Shown here piece after piece: positions 1 to 9,803 of a stretch of DNA of 64,000 nucleotides. Source of the stretch: Pelomonas cellulosilytica (GTDB lineage Bacteria; Pseudomonadota; Gammaproteobacteria; Burkholderiales; Burkholderiaceae_C). Positions within the stretch are counted from its first letter, which is position 1. Each line of letters opens with the position of its first letter. The notes under the pieces are model-generated. The model did not search any database. It was not told the origin of the DNA and worked only from the letters and a program-made list of their open reading frames with translations. The translations under genes and the position numbers were made by a program. The stretch covers positions 124,001 to 188,000 of the forward strand of contig NZ_JAJTWU010000007.1 of assembly GCF_021353265.1 (NCBI RefSeq), in the 5' to 3' direction.

Positions 1-467
1 GTCATGACCGAGAAGCGCCGCGTGGCGTTGGCGGCCATTTGGCCCAGCATCACTGCAGTCTCTTCAAGGCCCCAAACGCCTTCGATGGTGCGCTCCAGCT
101 CTGCGACCAGTCGGCTTGGCGCGGCTGGACGCGAGATGACGACTTCCACCTCGTTGGCGTCAGAATGGACCCTGTCTCGGTAGAGGCGTGCCCCTCGCAT
201 CAGCGAGGCAACTTCGCGGGCCATCCCTTGGGATAAAGCTACGGCCCACATGCCGTGAGAGTCCTTGCTCACGACCCCCGCGTCTTCGGCAGCCTGCAGC
301 GCGGTCAGAACCGCGGGAAGCCGCGAGCTGCTAATTCCGCAGATCCGCGCGAGCTCTCGAGCGCCGTGCGTTCCGGGCAGCTTGCCCGCCCCTGCCCAGC
401 TGAGCGCAGGCTCGAGCACCTCGGCATGAGTCGCGAGTCGGACGAAGAGGTCGTCAGCTTGCTGCAC
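1..467 (-). CDS. drmC: DrmC-like phospholipase-D-fold protein of a DISARM system (5' part, runs off the window edge)
   Basis: About 155 N-terminal codons are visible; the catalytic HKD part lies beyond position 1. The frame opens at a GTG (467-465) that overlaps the end of drmB by 14 bases, and no closer ATG exists in this frame. The N-terminus (VQQADDLFVRLATHAEV) leads into a helical region that could be a winged helix (ARELARICGISSSRLPAVL). A segment VEVVISRPAAPSRL then precedes AVMLGQMAANATRRFSVM, the layout expected at the start of the PLD-like fold in DrmC proteins. DrmC is part of the DISARM core, but its exact role is not settled in the literature. The identification rests on position after drmB and weak pattern similarity, since no HKD motif is in view. 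Confidence 0.6.
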   Translation of the reverse strand, partial: MQQADDLFVRLATHAEVLEPALSWAGAGKLPGTHGARELARICGISSSRLPAVLTALQAAEDAGVVSKDSHGMWAVALSQGMAREVASLMRGARLYRDRVHSDANEVEVVISRPAAPSRLVAELERTIEGVWGLEETAVMLGQMAANATRRFSVM

Positions 468-2691
468 CGGATGACACCTTGGCCGTCGTGATGTCCAGAT
501 AGCCGGTGATGCGCTTGCCTTGCTGCCGGCCCTCATCTTCCCGAGGAGCGAGGCCACCACGAAGCGCCGAGCGCGACATCAGGCGGTTTGCAGCAACACA
601 GGAAGTCTCCGGAATGACGATGCAACTCGGGCATGCGCCGCCGTCGGCGTCGCACAAGCTGCCCGAGCCGCACATCAGGGTTCTTGGCTCCAATAGGTAC
701 TCGAGAAAGACCGTGTTGTAGTTGCGCCAGAGCGCCGACAGGTTGCCCAGGTCCATCGTCGTTCCGTTGCGGTAGACCACGAACGCCAAGTCTGCCGGGA
801 ACAGGTACTCCCCTAGGCTGCCCATATCGAGCCCCGAAAACTCTGCGACCGCCTTCATCAGGGTGTGCGCGTAGGTATGCAGCAGCGTGTAGACATAGCG
901 GTAGGTGTTGGCCGGTCCGGGCTTCAGGTCCGCGAAGTACTTTCCGAACGGAGCCGCGCTCTCCAAGACGTGAGCCCCGAGCTTTAAGTCACCCGCCGGG
1001 TCCCACTCGGGCAGGTCGGTCACGCCGACAGCGCGCAGCCACTCGTAGACGAGCTCGGGGTTGAGGCGTGCGTAGATTGCCTCGTTGGCCTGGGTGACGA
1101 CGTAGATCGGGATCTTGCCGTTTCCCAGCGGCTGGAACAGGTTCAGTCGAACCGGAAGCATGAGCTGCTGTTGATCGCTCTTCTCAATGAGCGGGTCGGT
1201 CGACACGCGCGTGAAGCCGTGCGTGAAGCGGCACAAATCAAACTCGCGGATGAGGCCCATCTCGGCGAGACCCATGGCAGACATCAACCGGGTTGTAGTC
1301 GCCTTCTGCGCGTCCAGCTCCGCCTTCGTTCTGGGGGCAAGGTCACGGTCAGGCTCTGTAAAGCGCACGAACGGAGACCGCCCGTCGGCCACGCTCAGCT
1401 TGGTGAGCTTGCTGCGACGCAAGGCCTCGTGCTCGACGGCGAGCACGAGCGGGTCATAGCGACTTCCGAACTCGGCGCGCCGGTCAATCTGTCCCGTCAG
1501 CCAGGGCGGCGGCTCGTGCTTGACGGGGATGAGGCCCGGCGTGGCCTTCCAGTCGTCGATCATGACCCGCATCTGCTTTGTCGGCATTTCGGCCATCGAT
1601 GTGCCGGCCAACGTCTTGAGCATGTGTTCCATGCTCTCGTAGAGCTGCACCTTCGCCACCTCTCCGGCCTTGCGCATCATCTCGACGATCTCAGCGTCCG
1701 ACGGCGGTTTGACGCCGAGGCCATAACGCTCTGAAGCAAACCCCGCCAGGTCAGCCTCGTTACCCTCCTGCAGCATCAGCAGCAAGTCGCGCTCGCCTGC
1801 TGAAAACACGATGAATTGCTCGCTGTGAGGGTAGAAGGCCGGTGTGGCTCTGTATGAAATCGGCTCCATGCGCCGCCAGCGCGGCGGGCGCTGCAAGCAC
1901 TCGTCACCCAGCAGCTGCGTGGTTTCAGGGTCGTTTTGCAGCCAACTGTCCCCTTCCTTGTGCCCGTTCTCGCACTCGAAGACCCACTCACCGATGCGAG
2001 GCGACTTGTCGATGAGATAGAACTTCCGGCTCTGACACACAGAGCATGCCTGGATGGGGGCTTTCACCTTCTGCTCAGGCTGACTCCACTCCCACTTGCC
2101 CGGGCTCGGCGGCTCCCAGTTGCCTGACCAGTGCACAAAGATGACGTCGAGCTGCCGCCATCGACACTTGCCCTTGTGCTCAGCTTTGCGCGTGTCGCAC
2201 TGATCCCTGCCGAGCTCTCTGATTTCGGCCGACGCCTCCCGCACGGACTCGAACTGTCTAAATCGCCCACATGTGTTGCACACAAAATCCAGCGGAGCAG
2301 GCACATAGCTCATCGCCTTGGGGTCGACAAGCTCGAAACGATTCGGTGAGGGCGCCTTGAATGTTCCGTCTGGCAACAAGGCAGGGTCGAGGCACTGGGT
2401 CGGAAGGACTTGAGCCTTATCTGTGCCGCCTTGCATCGCACGGCTGAACCAGCTCTGCCAAATCTCACGCAAGCGAAGGTGAATCTGGGTCGCGGTCTCG
2501 TTGCTGATGTCAGCCTTCGCGGGGCTTTGGCCCTGGTCGGCGATGGACAAGCAAGCGCCAAGCCCACCCTCAAACGTGAACAGCGCGCCAGGCGCGTAGG
2601 CGGTCGCCAACTGCCCGCGCGAGCGAATCATTCGGGCGGCGGAAGGTTCCCGCTCCTCGGTATCACCCCGGGCAGTTTTTCTTGTTGCCAT
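454..2691 (-). CDS. drmB: DrmB-type DUF1998 protein of DISARM anti-phage system
   Basis: This is the DUF1998 partner of the DISARM helicase; in known systems DrmA and DrmB form a complex that binds DNA. I chose ATG 2691 because GGGAG sits 7 bases upstream; a GTG at 2697 in the same frame overlaps the drmA stop. The protein is about 745 aa. Cysteine pairs near residues 140/143, 167/178 and 218/221 look like N-terminal zinc sites. The C-terminal part has the DUF1998 signature YVYTLLHTYAHTL followed by a cysteine cluster (CGSGSLC, then GGACPSCIVIPETSC) near residues 676-700 and the trailing NRLMSRSALRGG. All five cysteines expected for the C-terminal zinc site are present. Tight coupling to drmA upstream and drmC downstream supports an intact module. 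Confidence 0.9.
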   Translation of the reverse strand: MATRKTARGDTEEREPSAARMIRSRGQLATAYAPGALFTFEGGLGACLSIADQGQSPAKADISNETATQIHLRLREIWQSWFSRAMQGGTDKAQVLPTQCLDPALLPDGTFKAPSPNRFELVDPKAMSYVPAPLDFVCNTCGRFRQFESVREASAEIRELGRDQCDTRKAEHKGKCRWRQLDVIFVHWSGNWEPPSPGKWEWSQPEQKVKAPIQACSVCQSRKFYLIDKSPRIGEWVFECENGHKEGDSWLQNDPETTQLLGDECLQRPPRWRRMEPISYRATPAFYPHSEQFIVFSAGERDLLLMLQEGNEADLAGFASERYGLGVKPPSDAEIVEMMRKAGEVAKVQLYESMEHMLKTLAGTSMAEMPTKQMRVMIDDWKATPGLIPVKHEPPPWLTGQIDRRAEFGSRYDPLVLAVEHEALRRSKLTKLSVADGRSPFVRFTEPDRDLAPRTKAELDAQKATTTRLMSAMGLAEMGLIREFDLCRFTHGFTRVSTDPLIEKSDQQQLMLPVRLNLFQPLGNGKIPIYVVTQANEAIYARLNPELVYEWLRAVGVTDLPEWDPAGDLKLGAHVLESAAPFGKYFADLKPGPANTYRYVYTLLHTYAHTLMKAVAEFSGLDMGSLGEYLFPADLAFVVYRNGTTMDLGNLSALWRNYNTVFLEYLLEPRTLMCGSGSLCDADGGACPSCIVIPETSCVAANRLMSRSALRGGLAPREDEGRQQGKRITGYLDITTAKVSSGAAS

Positions 2692-2693
2692 CT

Positions 2694-5600
2694 TCACTCT
2701 CCCAAATCTGAACCCTCGGCCACGCCGCAGCGGATGAATCGCATGACCTTGCGCGCAACTCCGTCGCTGACTCCATGACGTCCATCTAGATCACGATGGC
2801 CAAAGTAGATGACTCCAGCCTCGTCGACATCTCGGAGGGAAGTCATCGGCCTGTTCATGACGCTGGGCTGCGCCTTGAAGTAGTCCATGAGGCTGCGTTG
2901 CTCACCTAGCGCGTCCCGAGCCCAGTTCGTCAAAAGCGTCTCGACCCGTTCGCGGATGAGCTCCTGGTAGTGCTGCTTGCCACCGGGCGCGAAGTCACCT
3001 TCCAAGCCGATGGCTTTCTCGATGAACTCGCAGATGCCCTTGATAAGGGGGCCCTTGGTCGCGGCGTTCTTGTAGATGTCGACGATGAACGGAATCCAGG
3101 ACAGGTCTCGCAGGGTGTGCTTCTTGTCCGGGTCGAGCTTGTAGAGCTCGGAGACGTAGCGCACGCCGGAAAGGTAGGCTTGGATGAAGCTTGGCAACAC
3201 TCGCTCGATGGCCCGGCCAGCCCAACGGTCGATGGCCGCCGGCGAAACCATCCGCTCGAGGAAGCGGTGGTAGCTGTCAAAGACCTCAACGATGTAGCGG
3301 TCGCGGCGGCGCTGAGGCGTGGGGATGAGTACGACAAACCCCACGTGCGTGCGACCCACTCGCGAGGAGGCCTGGATGTACTCCGCGACGTCCGATGGCA
3401 TACCGGCGAAGAACATTGAGTTGAACTCTTCGACGTCCACGCCGTGCGAAACGGCCGAGGTGGCAATCACCGAGCGCAGCGCATCGGTGAGTTCGGGCAG
3501 CGGCTCCCCAGGCTTGGGGCGCGTCTGAGCTTCTTGAACTGTTGCCTGAATCTCGCCCTGGGAAACCGAGCCCGTGATGAGATTTGTGCGCAGGTCGGAA
3601 ATGGGGAGCTTGCGCTCCGCATGCCTCTTGCGCGTCTCCTCGAACTCTGCGGCCATGATCTGATCGCCACCCTTCTTGTTGGTGACGTAGGTCAGCGCGA
3701 TTCGATGCAAGTCGACGACGGTGGCGAGCTCTGACGGCGACACCTCCAGCAGCTTGTCCCTGTAGAGCTGCTCGAGTGTTCCGGGCGAGACGCTCTCGAC
3801 TAGCTTGGCGCGGGCTGCAGCAACCTGAGCCTCGTCGCCCGAGGTCAGCGCCAGCAAGACCTCGGTGATGATGGTGTGGAAGTTGGAGAGCACTGCCACG
3901 GTTGTCGCAGTATGGGCTCGACCGTTGGTCATGAAGCCGACGTAGACGCGGCTCCAGCGCGACCACTCCTCGACGTTTTTCAATGTGGCACGCTGCGACT
4001 CGTCTTCAGGCGGCGCGGTCGGGCCTGCATAAAAGGACTCGTAGAGGCTCTGTCCTGGATACGGGAACTGCATCGCCGGCACGGGCCGCTGATAGAGGTG
4101 TTCGAGCTGCCGGTCGGGGTCTGAGACCGTGGCAGAAGCGGCCACCACTTTGGCCCGGCGGCGAGTGCTGCCGTCGGGCTCGTAGGCCACGAGCGCGTAG
4201 AGCGGCTTGGCGATAGACGTCAGCACCGCGTCGAGGGCTGACTCGAACAGGCCTGCGAACGTGCCCAGGGACTCGTCGAGCAGGTGTGCCTCGTCTTGGA
4301 TGAGCAAGCTCGGGAACGGGTCGTGGAAGAGGTGCGTTCCGTCCGGATAGGCCGGATAGAGCTTCTCGTAGCCCTTGCTCTCAACGTCCCCCTCGAACTC
4401 GCTGGTCCTCGAGGGCATGACTAGGCGCTTGGTCCCTCGGTCGCGAAGAGGTGCCGCCCCCAGCATCGCGTAGATGCGGCGCAGCGTGCCAGATGACTGG
4501 CCGATGAGGGCTAACTTGTCCACCGTGCCCAACAGCACTGAGGGCGCGAGGTCGTAGATGTCGACGTCGCAGATGTAGAACGGCAGCGGCTGGTAGCCAC
4601 CGGTGTTCGACTCGCACCTAGCGTTAGAACACACGTGAGCGAGTGTTCCGCCCTTGTCTGCGAATCGACGCAAGACCGTCTCACTGCGGCAAAACGGGCA
4701 GCTTGGAATCTTGTTCCATGCAGCCTTCTGCAGCTCATAGTTGACCTCTGCAGCCTCGTGGTCTCGCTCGGACTTGAGGTCTGCTGGGACTTCCTGGATG
4801 TCAGGGATGTCGGCCACACCGGGCGCGTAGTGATTGTTCGGCGATCCGCCGCTACCCACCCAAAAGCCGATGGCGAACGGGTCACCACCGATGGCCAAGT
4901 GCTTGCGGACCTGCTCGGCCCTGGCCAGCGCCAAGGCACAGCGCTGCGCTTGCTGGATGGTCAACAGTCGCAGCGGGTAGCGAATCATCGCGGTCACGCC
5001 GACGTGCTTACCGCGCAGCCGGTCGAGGAACAGTGAGAACACCAGCAGGCCGAAGAACGCCTCGGATTTGCCGCCACCCGTGGCGAAGTAGAGCAGCGAG
5101 ACCGTGTCGTCGCGCTCCCGGTCGTACTTGTCGCGGAAGCACTTCATGCGGCTTGCCATCGCAGGAACGTGCGCGATGACGAAGGCGATCTGAAAGAGGC
5201 GCCACGCGCCGTAGTCACTCTTGAGCTTGTCGCGCATGAGGTCGGCCATCGCCTGGTTCATGCAAAGCCAGGCCTCGTAGACCACCGCCTTGTCATCGGC
5301 TTGAGGACCGCGTTTTGCGGTTTTGTCCCATGCGGCTTTGGACTCCTGCAAGATCTCGAGGCCGGCCTTGACTGCGGCTATCTCCTTCTCCCAGCCCTGC
5401 TTGTCCTTCGCGAAGCCCCCTTGCTCGCGCTCTAGACCCGTTTTGTCACCAGGCTCCAGACCCGCTGCGAGGTCTACTGTCTCGTCGAGCTTGGCAAACC
5501 AGTCATCCAACGCATCACCTAGAGGTAATACCGCATCTAGCCCCTCGGGGGTGGCCAGGAACCGCATCGTGGGGTTGATGCCTGCGTAACTCTTGGGCGT

Positions 5601-6890
5601 GATGCGGGGCTGCGTGTAGCGCGGCGCCCAAGTTGTGCGCAGCCTGAGCGAATTGGGGTCAGGCGAGTGCTGCAACTGCACCCCGCCGTTGAAGCCCATC
5701 GCTGGGTAGTCTAGGAAGCTGTTGTAACGATAGGACGCCTCCACACGCCCCAAGCGCAGCGGAGCGTGAAGCACTCGCGGCATGGAGACCTCCAGATGCA
5801 CCTGAAAGATGCTCTGGTCTGTGAGGTCGGCACTGCGTCGCGGCTCTTCCGAGACGTTTTCCAGGCTGATGTGAAGGTTGGTGCGCGTCGGATGGGTCCA
5901 GTCAGCCGACAGCTTCACCTCCCACGACAAAACGATCTCTGGCAGCGCCAGCTCCCGCGTCGGGTCCGCCCGCAGCTCTTCAAGGAACTTCGGCCAGTCC
6001 CGGTACTGCGACGGTCGAACGACGACGCCTTTGCGCATGCACCACAACTTGCCCTCGTCCGAGTCCGCCCACTGGCGCACCGCAAGCTGGACGGCTGCGG
6101 TCAAGTCGCCCGAGGCCTGCTTGACCTTCGCCGCGATCTCCGCAGTCGACATAGCCGGGTCGATGACCAGAGCGGGGAGGTGGGCCTGGTCGATAGGGAC
6201 GCGCAGCCACTTGTGCGGCAGGTCCATCGGCTTAAAGACCTCATCGCGGATCTCGGGCAGCACCCCGCCGGTCGCCACAACACCTTCGCCAGACCCTTCA
6301 CCTGGCTCGGCAGTGCCATCGCCCTCGACGGAGAACAGCGTCGTGATATTTACCGGCAGCTTCAAGCGCTCAAGTACCTCGCGCCGTACGGCCTGCTCAA
6401 TCTCTCGCCACTGAGGATGGTCGATGCGGCGCTTGTAGGACTTGCCCGCCGATTCAATCTTCCAGCGCTCACTGAGCGCTTCCTTGGTCTGCGTCTGCAA
6501 CAGCTTGCGGACCTCATCGCTCAGCCGAAACCGCGGCGCGCAGTCCGGTCGCTTCATGTCCTCAGGCGTGGGCAACACACGGACATAGACCTGCAGTCGA
6601 GGTTCGACCGTGATGATTCCGGGGATTCCGCGGTGAACCTGGCAATCCAGGCCATGTGCCGTAATGCGGATGGGTTGCGTCACCTCGTCGCCCGTGCCTT
6701 CTGCGCGCAGAGGCGGCAGCAGGAAGGCCGCAGCCAGGATGGAGCGAGGTCGAGAGCCAAATAGCACCTGGCCTTCTGGCCCATGCCCGCTGATGCGCGA
6801 GAACGTCAGGTTCAGCAACGAGTCGACTGTCGCTTCCTTGAGCGTGGTCGAGATCTTGGCCGGGTCGGCGCGAACGACAGCACTACTCAT
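2694..6890 (-). CDS. drmA: DrmA-type DEAH helicase of DISARM anti-phage system
   Basis: A 1,398-aa superfamily 2 helicase expected to load on and move along invading DNA. Motifs are well preserved: Walker A ATGGGKS at residues 603-609, DEAH at 866-869, SAT at 919-921, SHGVDV at about 1148-1153 and QASSRVGRT at about 1173-1181. An inserted four-cysteine cluster (CPFC at 731-734, then C754 and C759) between motifs Ia and II suggests a zinc knuckle. About 590 residues precede Walker A and lack recognisable motifs, as is usual for DrmA. The ATG at 6890 has AGGGAG nine bases upstream. The gene overlaps the upstream 952-aa gene by 8 bases and its stop overlaps the start region of drmB, so translation is probably coupled. 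No catalytic residue is missing. Confidence 0.92.
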   Translation of the reverse strand: MSSAVVRADPAKISTTLKEATVDSLLNLTFSRISGHGPEGQVLFGSRPRSILAAAFLLPPLRAEGTGDEVTQPIRITAHGLDCQVHRGIPGIITVEPRLQVYVRVLPTPEDMKRPDCAPRFRLSDEVRKLLQTQTKEALSERWKIESAGKSYKRRIDHPQWREIEQAVRREVLERLKLPVNITTLFSVEGDGTAEPGEGSGEGVVATGGVLPEIRDEVFKPMDLPHKWLRVPIDQAHLPALVIDPAMSTAEIAAKVKQASGDLTAAVQLAVRQWADSDEGKLWCMRKGVVVRPSQYRDWPKFLEELRADPTRELALPEIVLSWEVKLSADWTHPTRTNLHISLENVSEEPRRSADLTDQSIFQVHLEVSMPRVLHAPLRLGRVEASYRYNSFLDYPAMGFNGGVQLQHSPDPNSLRLRTTWAPRYTQPRITPKSYAGINPTMRFLATPEGLDAVLPLGDALDDWFAKLDETVDLAAGLEPGDKTGLEREQGGFAKDKQGWEKEIAAVKAGLEILQESKAAWDKTAKRGPQADDKAVVYEAWLCMNQAMADLMRDKLKSDYGAWRLFQIAFVIAHVPAMASRMKCFRDKYDRERDDTVSLLYFATGGGKSEAFFGLLVFSLFLDRLRGKHVGVTAMIRYPLRLLTIQQAQRCALALARAEQVRKHLAIGGDPFAIGFWVGSGGSPNNHYAPGVADIPDIQEVPADLKSERDHEAAEVNYELQKAAWNKIPSCPFCRSETVLRRFADKGGTLAHVCSNARCESNTGGYQPLPFYICDVDIYDLAPSVLLGTVDKLALIGQSSGTLRRIYAMLGAAPLRDRGTKRLVMPSRTSEFEGDVESKGYEKLYPAYPDGTHLFHDPFPSLLIQDEAHLLDESLGTFAGLFESALDAVLTSIAKPLYALVAYEPDGSTRRRAKVVAASATVSDPDRQLEHLYQRPVPAMQFPYPGQSLYESFYAGPTAPPEDESQRATLKNVEEWSRWSRVYVGFMTNGRAHTATTVAVLSNFHTIITEVLLALTSGDEAQVAAARAKLVESVSPGTLEQLYRDKLLEVSPSELATVVDLHRIALTYVTNKKGGDQIMAAEFEETRKRHAERKLPISDLRTNLITGSVSQGEIQATVQEAQTRPKPGEPLPELTDALRSVIATSAVSHGVDVEEFNSMFFAGMPSDVAEYIQASSRVGRTHVGFVVLIPTPQRRRDRYIVEVFDSYHRFLERMVSPAAIDRWAGRAIERVLPSFIQAYLSGVRYVSELYKLDPDKKHTLRDLSWIPFIVDIYKNAATKGPLIKGICEFIEKAIGLEGDFAPGGKQHYQELIRERVETLLTNWARDALGEQRSLMDYFKAQPSVMNRPMTSLRDVDEAGVIYFGHRDLDGRHGVSDGVARKVMRFIRCGVAEGSDLGE

Positions 6891-9741
6891 TCTTCACTTC
6901 TCCCTGGGGCTTGCGGATGGCTTCGACGGTATGAATGTTTTCCTTGGCCCGCTCGAAGAGCATCTTCACGACCTCGGGCCTAAGGCGGCGGTGCACCACA
7001 GTCGACTCAGGCTCGAGCAGCATCTCGGCGTAGACATCCGAGACGCGACGGCCGTCTGCCCGGCGTACGCCTCGAAGCGGCTGAATGACGGCCTTCCAGA
7101 AGTAAACGGCGTGGATGTCGTTCATTCCAAGGGTCTTGGCAAACGCCTTGAAGTGGGCTTCGTTGCGAGGGGCGCCGGGCTTTGCATCGTCGAACGAGCG
7201 GCCGGCATACCGGTCCACGTCGAGCCAAGCTCGAACCGTGCCCTCGGCCGGAGGCGCTCCCTTGGGCCCAAGCGCGTGGGTGATGGCTTCGTGCAGGTGC
7301 GCCGCCCTCAAGCTCAGCGTCGTCCCCGGAATCTGGGCGGCCAGATCGCTCACCGTTCGGTGGTAGCGGCGAAGGTCTTCCTCGAAGCGGCGGTCGTGGC
7401 TGATGGGGACGCCAGCCTCCTTCAGCGCCGCCTCGGTGAGCTCCCGGAGCTCCAGAGACATCACGAAGAGCCGGTCGCCTTCTTGGAGGTTCAAGACATC
7501 CACGCCCTTGAACCCGCGGGTTGAGGTGTGTCCAAGTGCTGGATCGTAGAGGTAGGCCCGAGCTGCGGGGCTTCGCTTGACGACCGCGCCGCTGTCCAGC
7601 ACCAGCTCCCAGGCGTTGGGATCGTGCTCCTCATGCTCGTTCACGACCGATGACAGCCCCTGCTCGAACGAGAAGGTCGGAAGGACGAAGTCACCGCGCT
7701 TGAACAGCGTGTACTCGTCGATGTCAGGGAACTCGGGCAGTTGGTGCCAGAGCGCGTCGAGCCGACTGCTCAAGCTCGCAAACCCCGCCAGCGCACGAAT
7801 AGCCTTGATCGTTGCCTTGAGGTACGCCGCGTTTCGGCGGGTCAGAAGCACATAGGCCGGCGACGAAATGCGGGGCTCCAGGACGAGCATGCGCAGAGAC
7901 ACCTCGTCCAGACCCACGAAGATCAGGGTCTCATTGCGCGGGGCATCGGTCTCGGCCTCGAGGTTGCGTGAGACCACGAAACGGACGCAGTCACGCAGCA
8001 CCTCAAAGCCCGCACCCTCCGGGTAGCCGTCGTAGGTCTCGAAGTAGCGCTCGGCCAGGCGACGGGCGGTGGGCTTGGTGAAGACAAGGCTGCACTTCTC
8101 GGTGCCTCGAGTCCGCTGCTCAATGAGCTCGGCGAGCATGCGGGCCAGCGGTGTACCGTTCTCATAGTTGCGCCACATTTCATCGCCTTTGGTGATGACG
8201 CGCTCCAGGCGCGGGCGCTCTCCGAAGGTAGGGTCGTTGCGGATGACTTCGAGCTTGGACTTGTAGACAGGCCAGGCGTAGTTTTGGCGAACAGCCATCG
8301 GCACGTCAGCCTCACCGAGCCAGTTCACGAGCACGCGAGTGCTTGAAGGCAATGCAGCCAGGCGCGCGAGGTAGCCGGCAGCGGCGTCCATCGCATCGGC
8401 CCAGGTCGGATTGGTCACAGCGTTTCGAATGCGCGTCAGCATCTCGATTACGTTGGCAGCTTCTGTGTCGACTACGTTGACGACAATCTGCCTGCTTTCA
8501 GGCTTCAGCGGTTCCGGCCGCACCTGGGGCATCAAGCTGTCGCCGCTGACCGCGCAGATGGCGCCGCGCACCGGCAGGCCCGAGCGAAGCAGCCACGCCG
8601 CAGCCGGGCTGTTCTTCTTCGCACGCTTTTCAAGCTCTTGCCCGAGCTGAGTGCGCACGTGCGGCTCGTCGATGACCAGCAGCACGGGCGGAATTCGTTC
8701 CCGCCACACCTCCCAGGCACAGTCGAGGAACTTGACGATGTTTGTCTTCCATGACGGGTTGTCTCGGCGCAGGGCCCGGGTTGCGTCCAAGAGCAAGACA
8801 TCGGGCTGGCGACCGTTGCGCAGGCTCTTGAGGCACTGCTGCATATCCGCCTCGGACGCCTTCCAACTGACCGCAAGGAGTGCGTCCGGCGCGTTGTCGA
8901 TCTCGCCGATTGCGCGCAACGACAGGTTGCTGAGTGCCCGGCGGTGGTCGACGTCCGTGATGCGCGCCTTGACGTACCGCAGCAAGTCACCGTCACAGGC
9001 CTTCCACGACTGGAAGTCTTTGTCGGCAAAGAAGTGCGGAAGCAGCTCCGCAAGAGTCGGGTGAATTTCGCCGGAAGCGTCTGCGCGCACGCTGTTGAGG
9101 GCAAACCAGAACGCATCCTTCTGCGGCAACGAGACCGTTACAGAAGAGTTGGTACAGCCGGATACCGCCTCCTCGAGCCGCTGCGCGAGCCTGACGAGGG
9201 CCGCGCGGTCAATATGGGCATGGTTGAGCGCCTGCAGGAAGTTGGCTTTGGCCGGATAGACAAGTGTTCGAACGCCTTGCTTGTCGCCTTGATGCCAACG
9301 AACGGCGCACGCGACGGCGTGCACCATGCCCAGCGAGCGAAGAGAGCCCGGCCACAGCAGCACAAGCCCCGAAACCTTAGTTTCCGCGGCGTGCAAGAGC
9401 TCGGAAGCAAGGGCCTCGACTGACGTGGCCGTCTTCAGTGATGTCGTCGCGTCGTCAGCCCATAGTGGAAGCGCGAAAACGGCGGGTGGCGCCTCCTTCG
9501 ACACTTGGCGCGCTGCGGGTGGCGCCACGGCCGAGCCGCCGGATGGGCTTGTGGCTGTAGGCTGATCCAAACCGTTGCGCGCTTTGGATGGTCTGCCAGG
9601 CCCGTCGCCTGTTGCCTCAACGGCGGGGCCACGCATCCACGGCAGCCTGGCTGCGAGCGCCTTTTTGTGCTCGGCCGCAAGTTGCTGTTTCTCCGCTCTG
9701 TCGCGAGGAAGCTGGTTCCGTCCCTTGTCTGACCTGTACAT
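6883..9741 (-). CDS. Helicase-like protein with degenerate P-loop, DISARM-operon subunit (952 aa, DrmE-like or new)
   Basis: I do not recognise this family with certainty. The first 90 residues are charged and Pro/Ser-rich, probably a flexible tail. A RecA-like fold is suggested by GLVLLWPGSLRSLG (about 125-138), which sits where Walker A belongs but has no GK[ST]; by VRTLVYPAKANFLQAL (157-172), like motif Ia; by VLLVIDEPH (353-361), like Walker B with an intact Asp-Glu; and by SLVFTKPTARRLAERYF (551-567), like helicase motif IV. No SNF2 signatures are visible, so it is not a standard DrmD. It sits between the methyltransferase and drmA, where class 1 and class 2 DISARM carry different accessory subunits. 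DrmE, the poorly characterised class 2 protein, is the nearest candidate by size and place. I infer a structural or DNA-sensing role rather than active translocation. Confidence 0.6.
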   Translation of the reverse strand: MYRSDKGRNQLPRDRAEKQQLAAEHKKALAARLPWMRGPAVEATGDGPGRPSKARNGLDQPTATSPSGGSAVAPPAARQVSKEAPPAVFALPLWADDATTSLKTATSVEALASELLHAAETKVSGLVLLWPGSLRSLGMVHAVACAVRWHQGDKQGVRTLVYPAKANFLQALNHAHIDRAALVRLAQRLEEAVSGCTNSSVTVSLPQKDAFWFALNSVRADASGEIHPTLAELLPHFFADKDFQSWKACDGDLLRYVKARITDVDHRRALSNLSLRAIGEIDNAPDALLAVSWKASEADMQQCLKSLRNGRQPDVLLLDATRALRRDNPSWKTNIVKFLDCAWEVWRERIPPVLLVIDEPHVRTQLGQELEKRAKKNSPAAAWLLRSGLPVRGAICAVSGDSLMPQVRPEPLKPESRQIVVNVVDTEAANVIEMLTRIRNAVTNPTWADAMDAAAGYLARLAALPSSTRVLVNWLGEADVPMAVRQNYAWPVYKSKLEVIRNDPTFGERPRLERVITKGDEMWRNYENGTPLARMLAELIEQRTRGTEKCSLVFTKPTARRLAERYFETYDGYPEGAGFEVLRDCVRFVVSRNLEAETDAPRNETLIFVGLDEVSLRMLVLEPRISSPAYVLLTRRNAAYLKATIKAIRALAGFASLSSRLDALWHQLPEFPDIDEYTLFKRGDFVLPTFSFEQGLSSVVNEHEEHDPNAWELVLDSGAVVKRSPAARAYLYDPALGHTSTRGFKGVDVLNLQEGDRLFVMSLELRELTEAALKEAGVPISHDRRFEEDLRRYHRTVSDLAAQIPGTTLSLRAAHLHEAITHALGPKGAPPAEGTVRAWLDVDRYAGRSFDDAKPGAPRNEAHFKAFAKTLGMNDIHAVYFWKAVIQPLRGVRRADGRRVSDVYAEMLLEPESTVVHRRLRPEVVKMLFERAKENIHTVEAIRKPQGEVKNE

Positions 9742-9803
9742 CTCGTTTTGCTATTGAAGTGGGTCTCAAGTGGCGGGGGCGTCCATTGACTAGAGCGCTT
9801 GGG

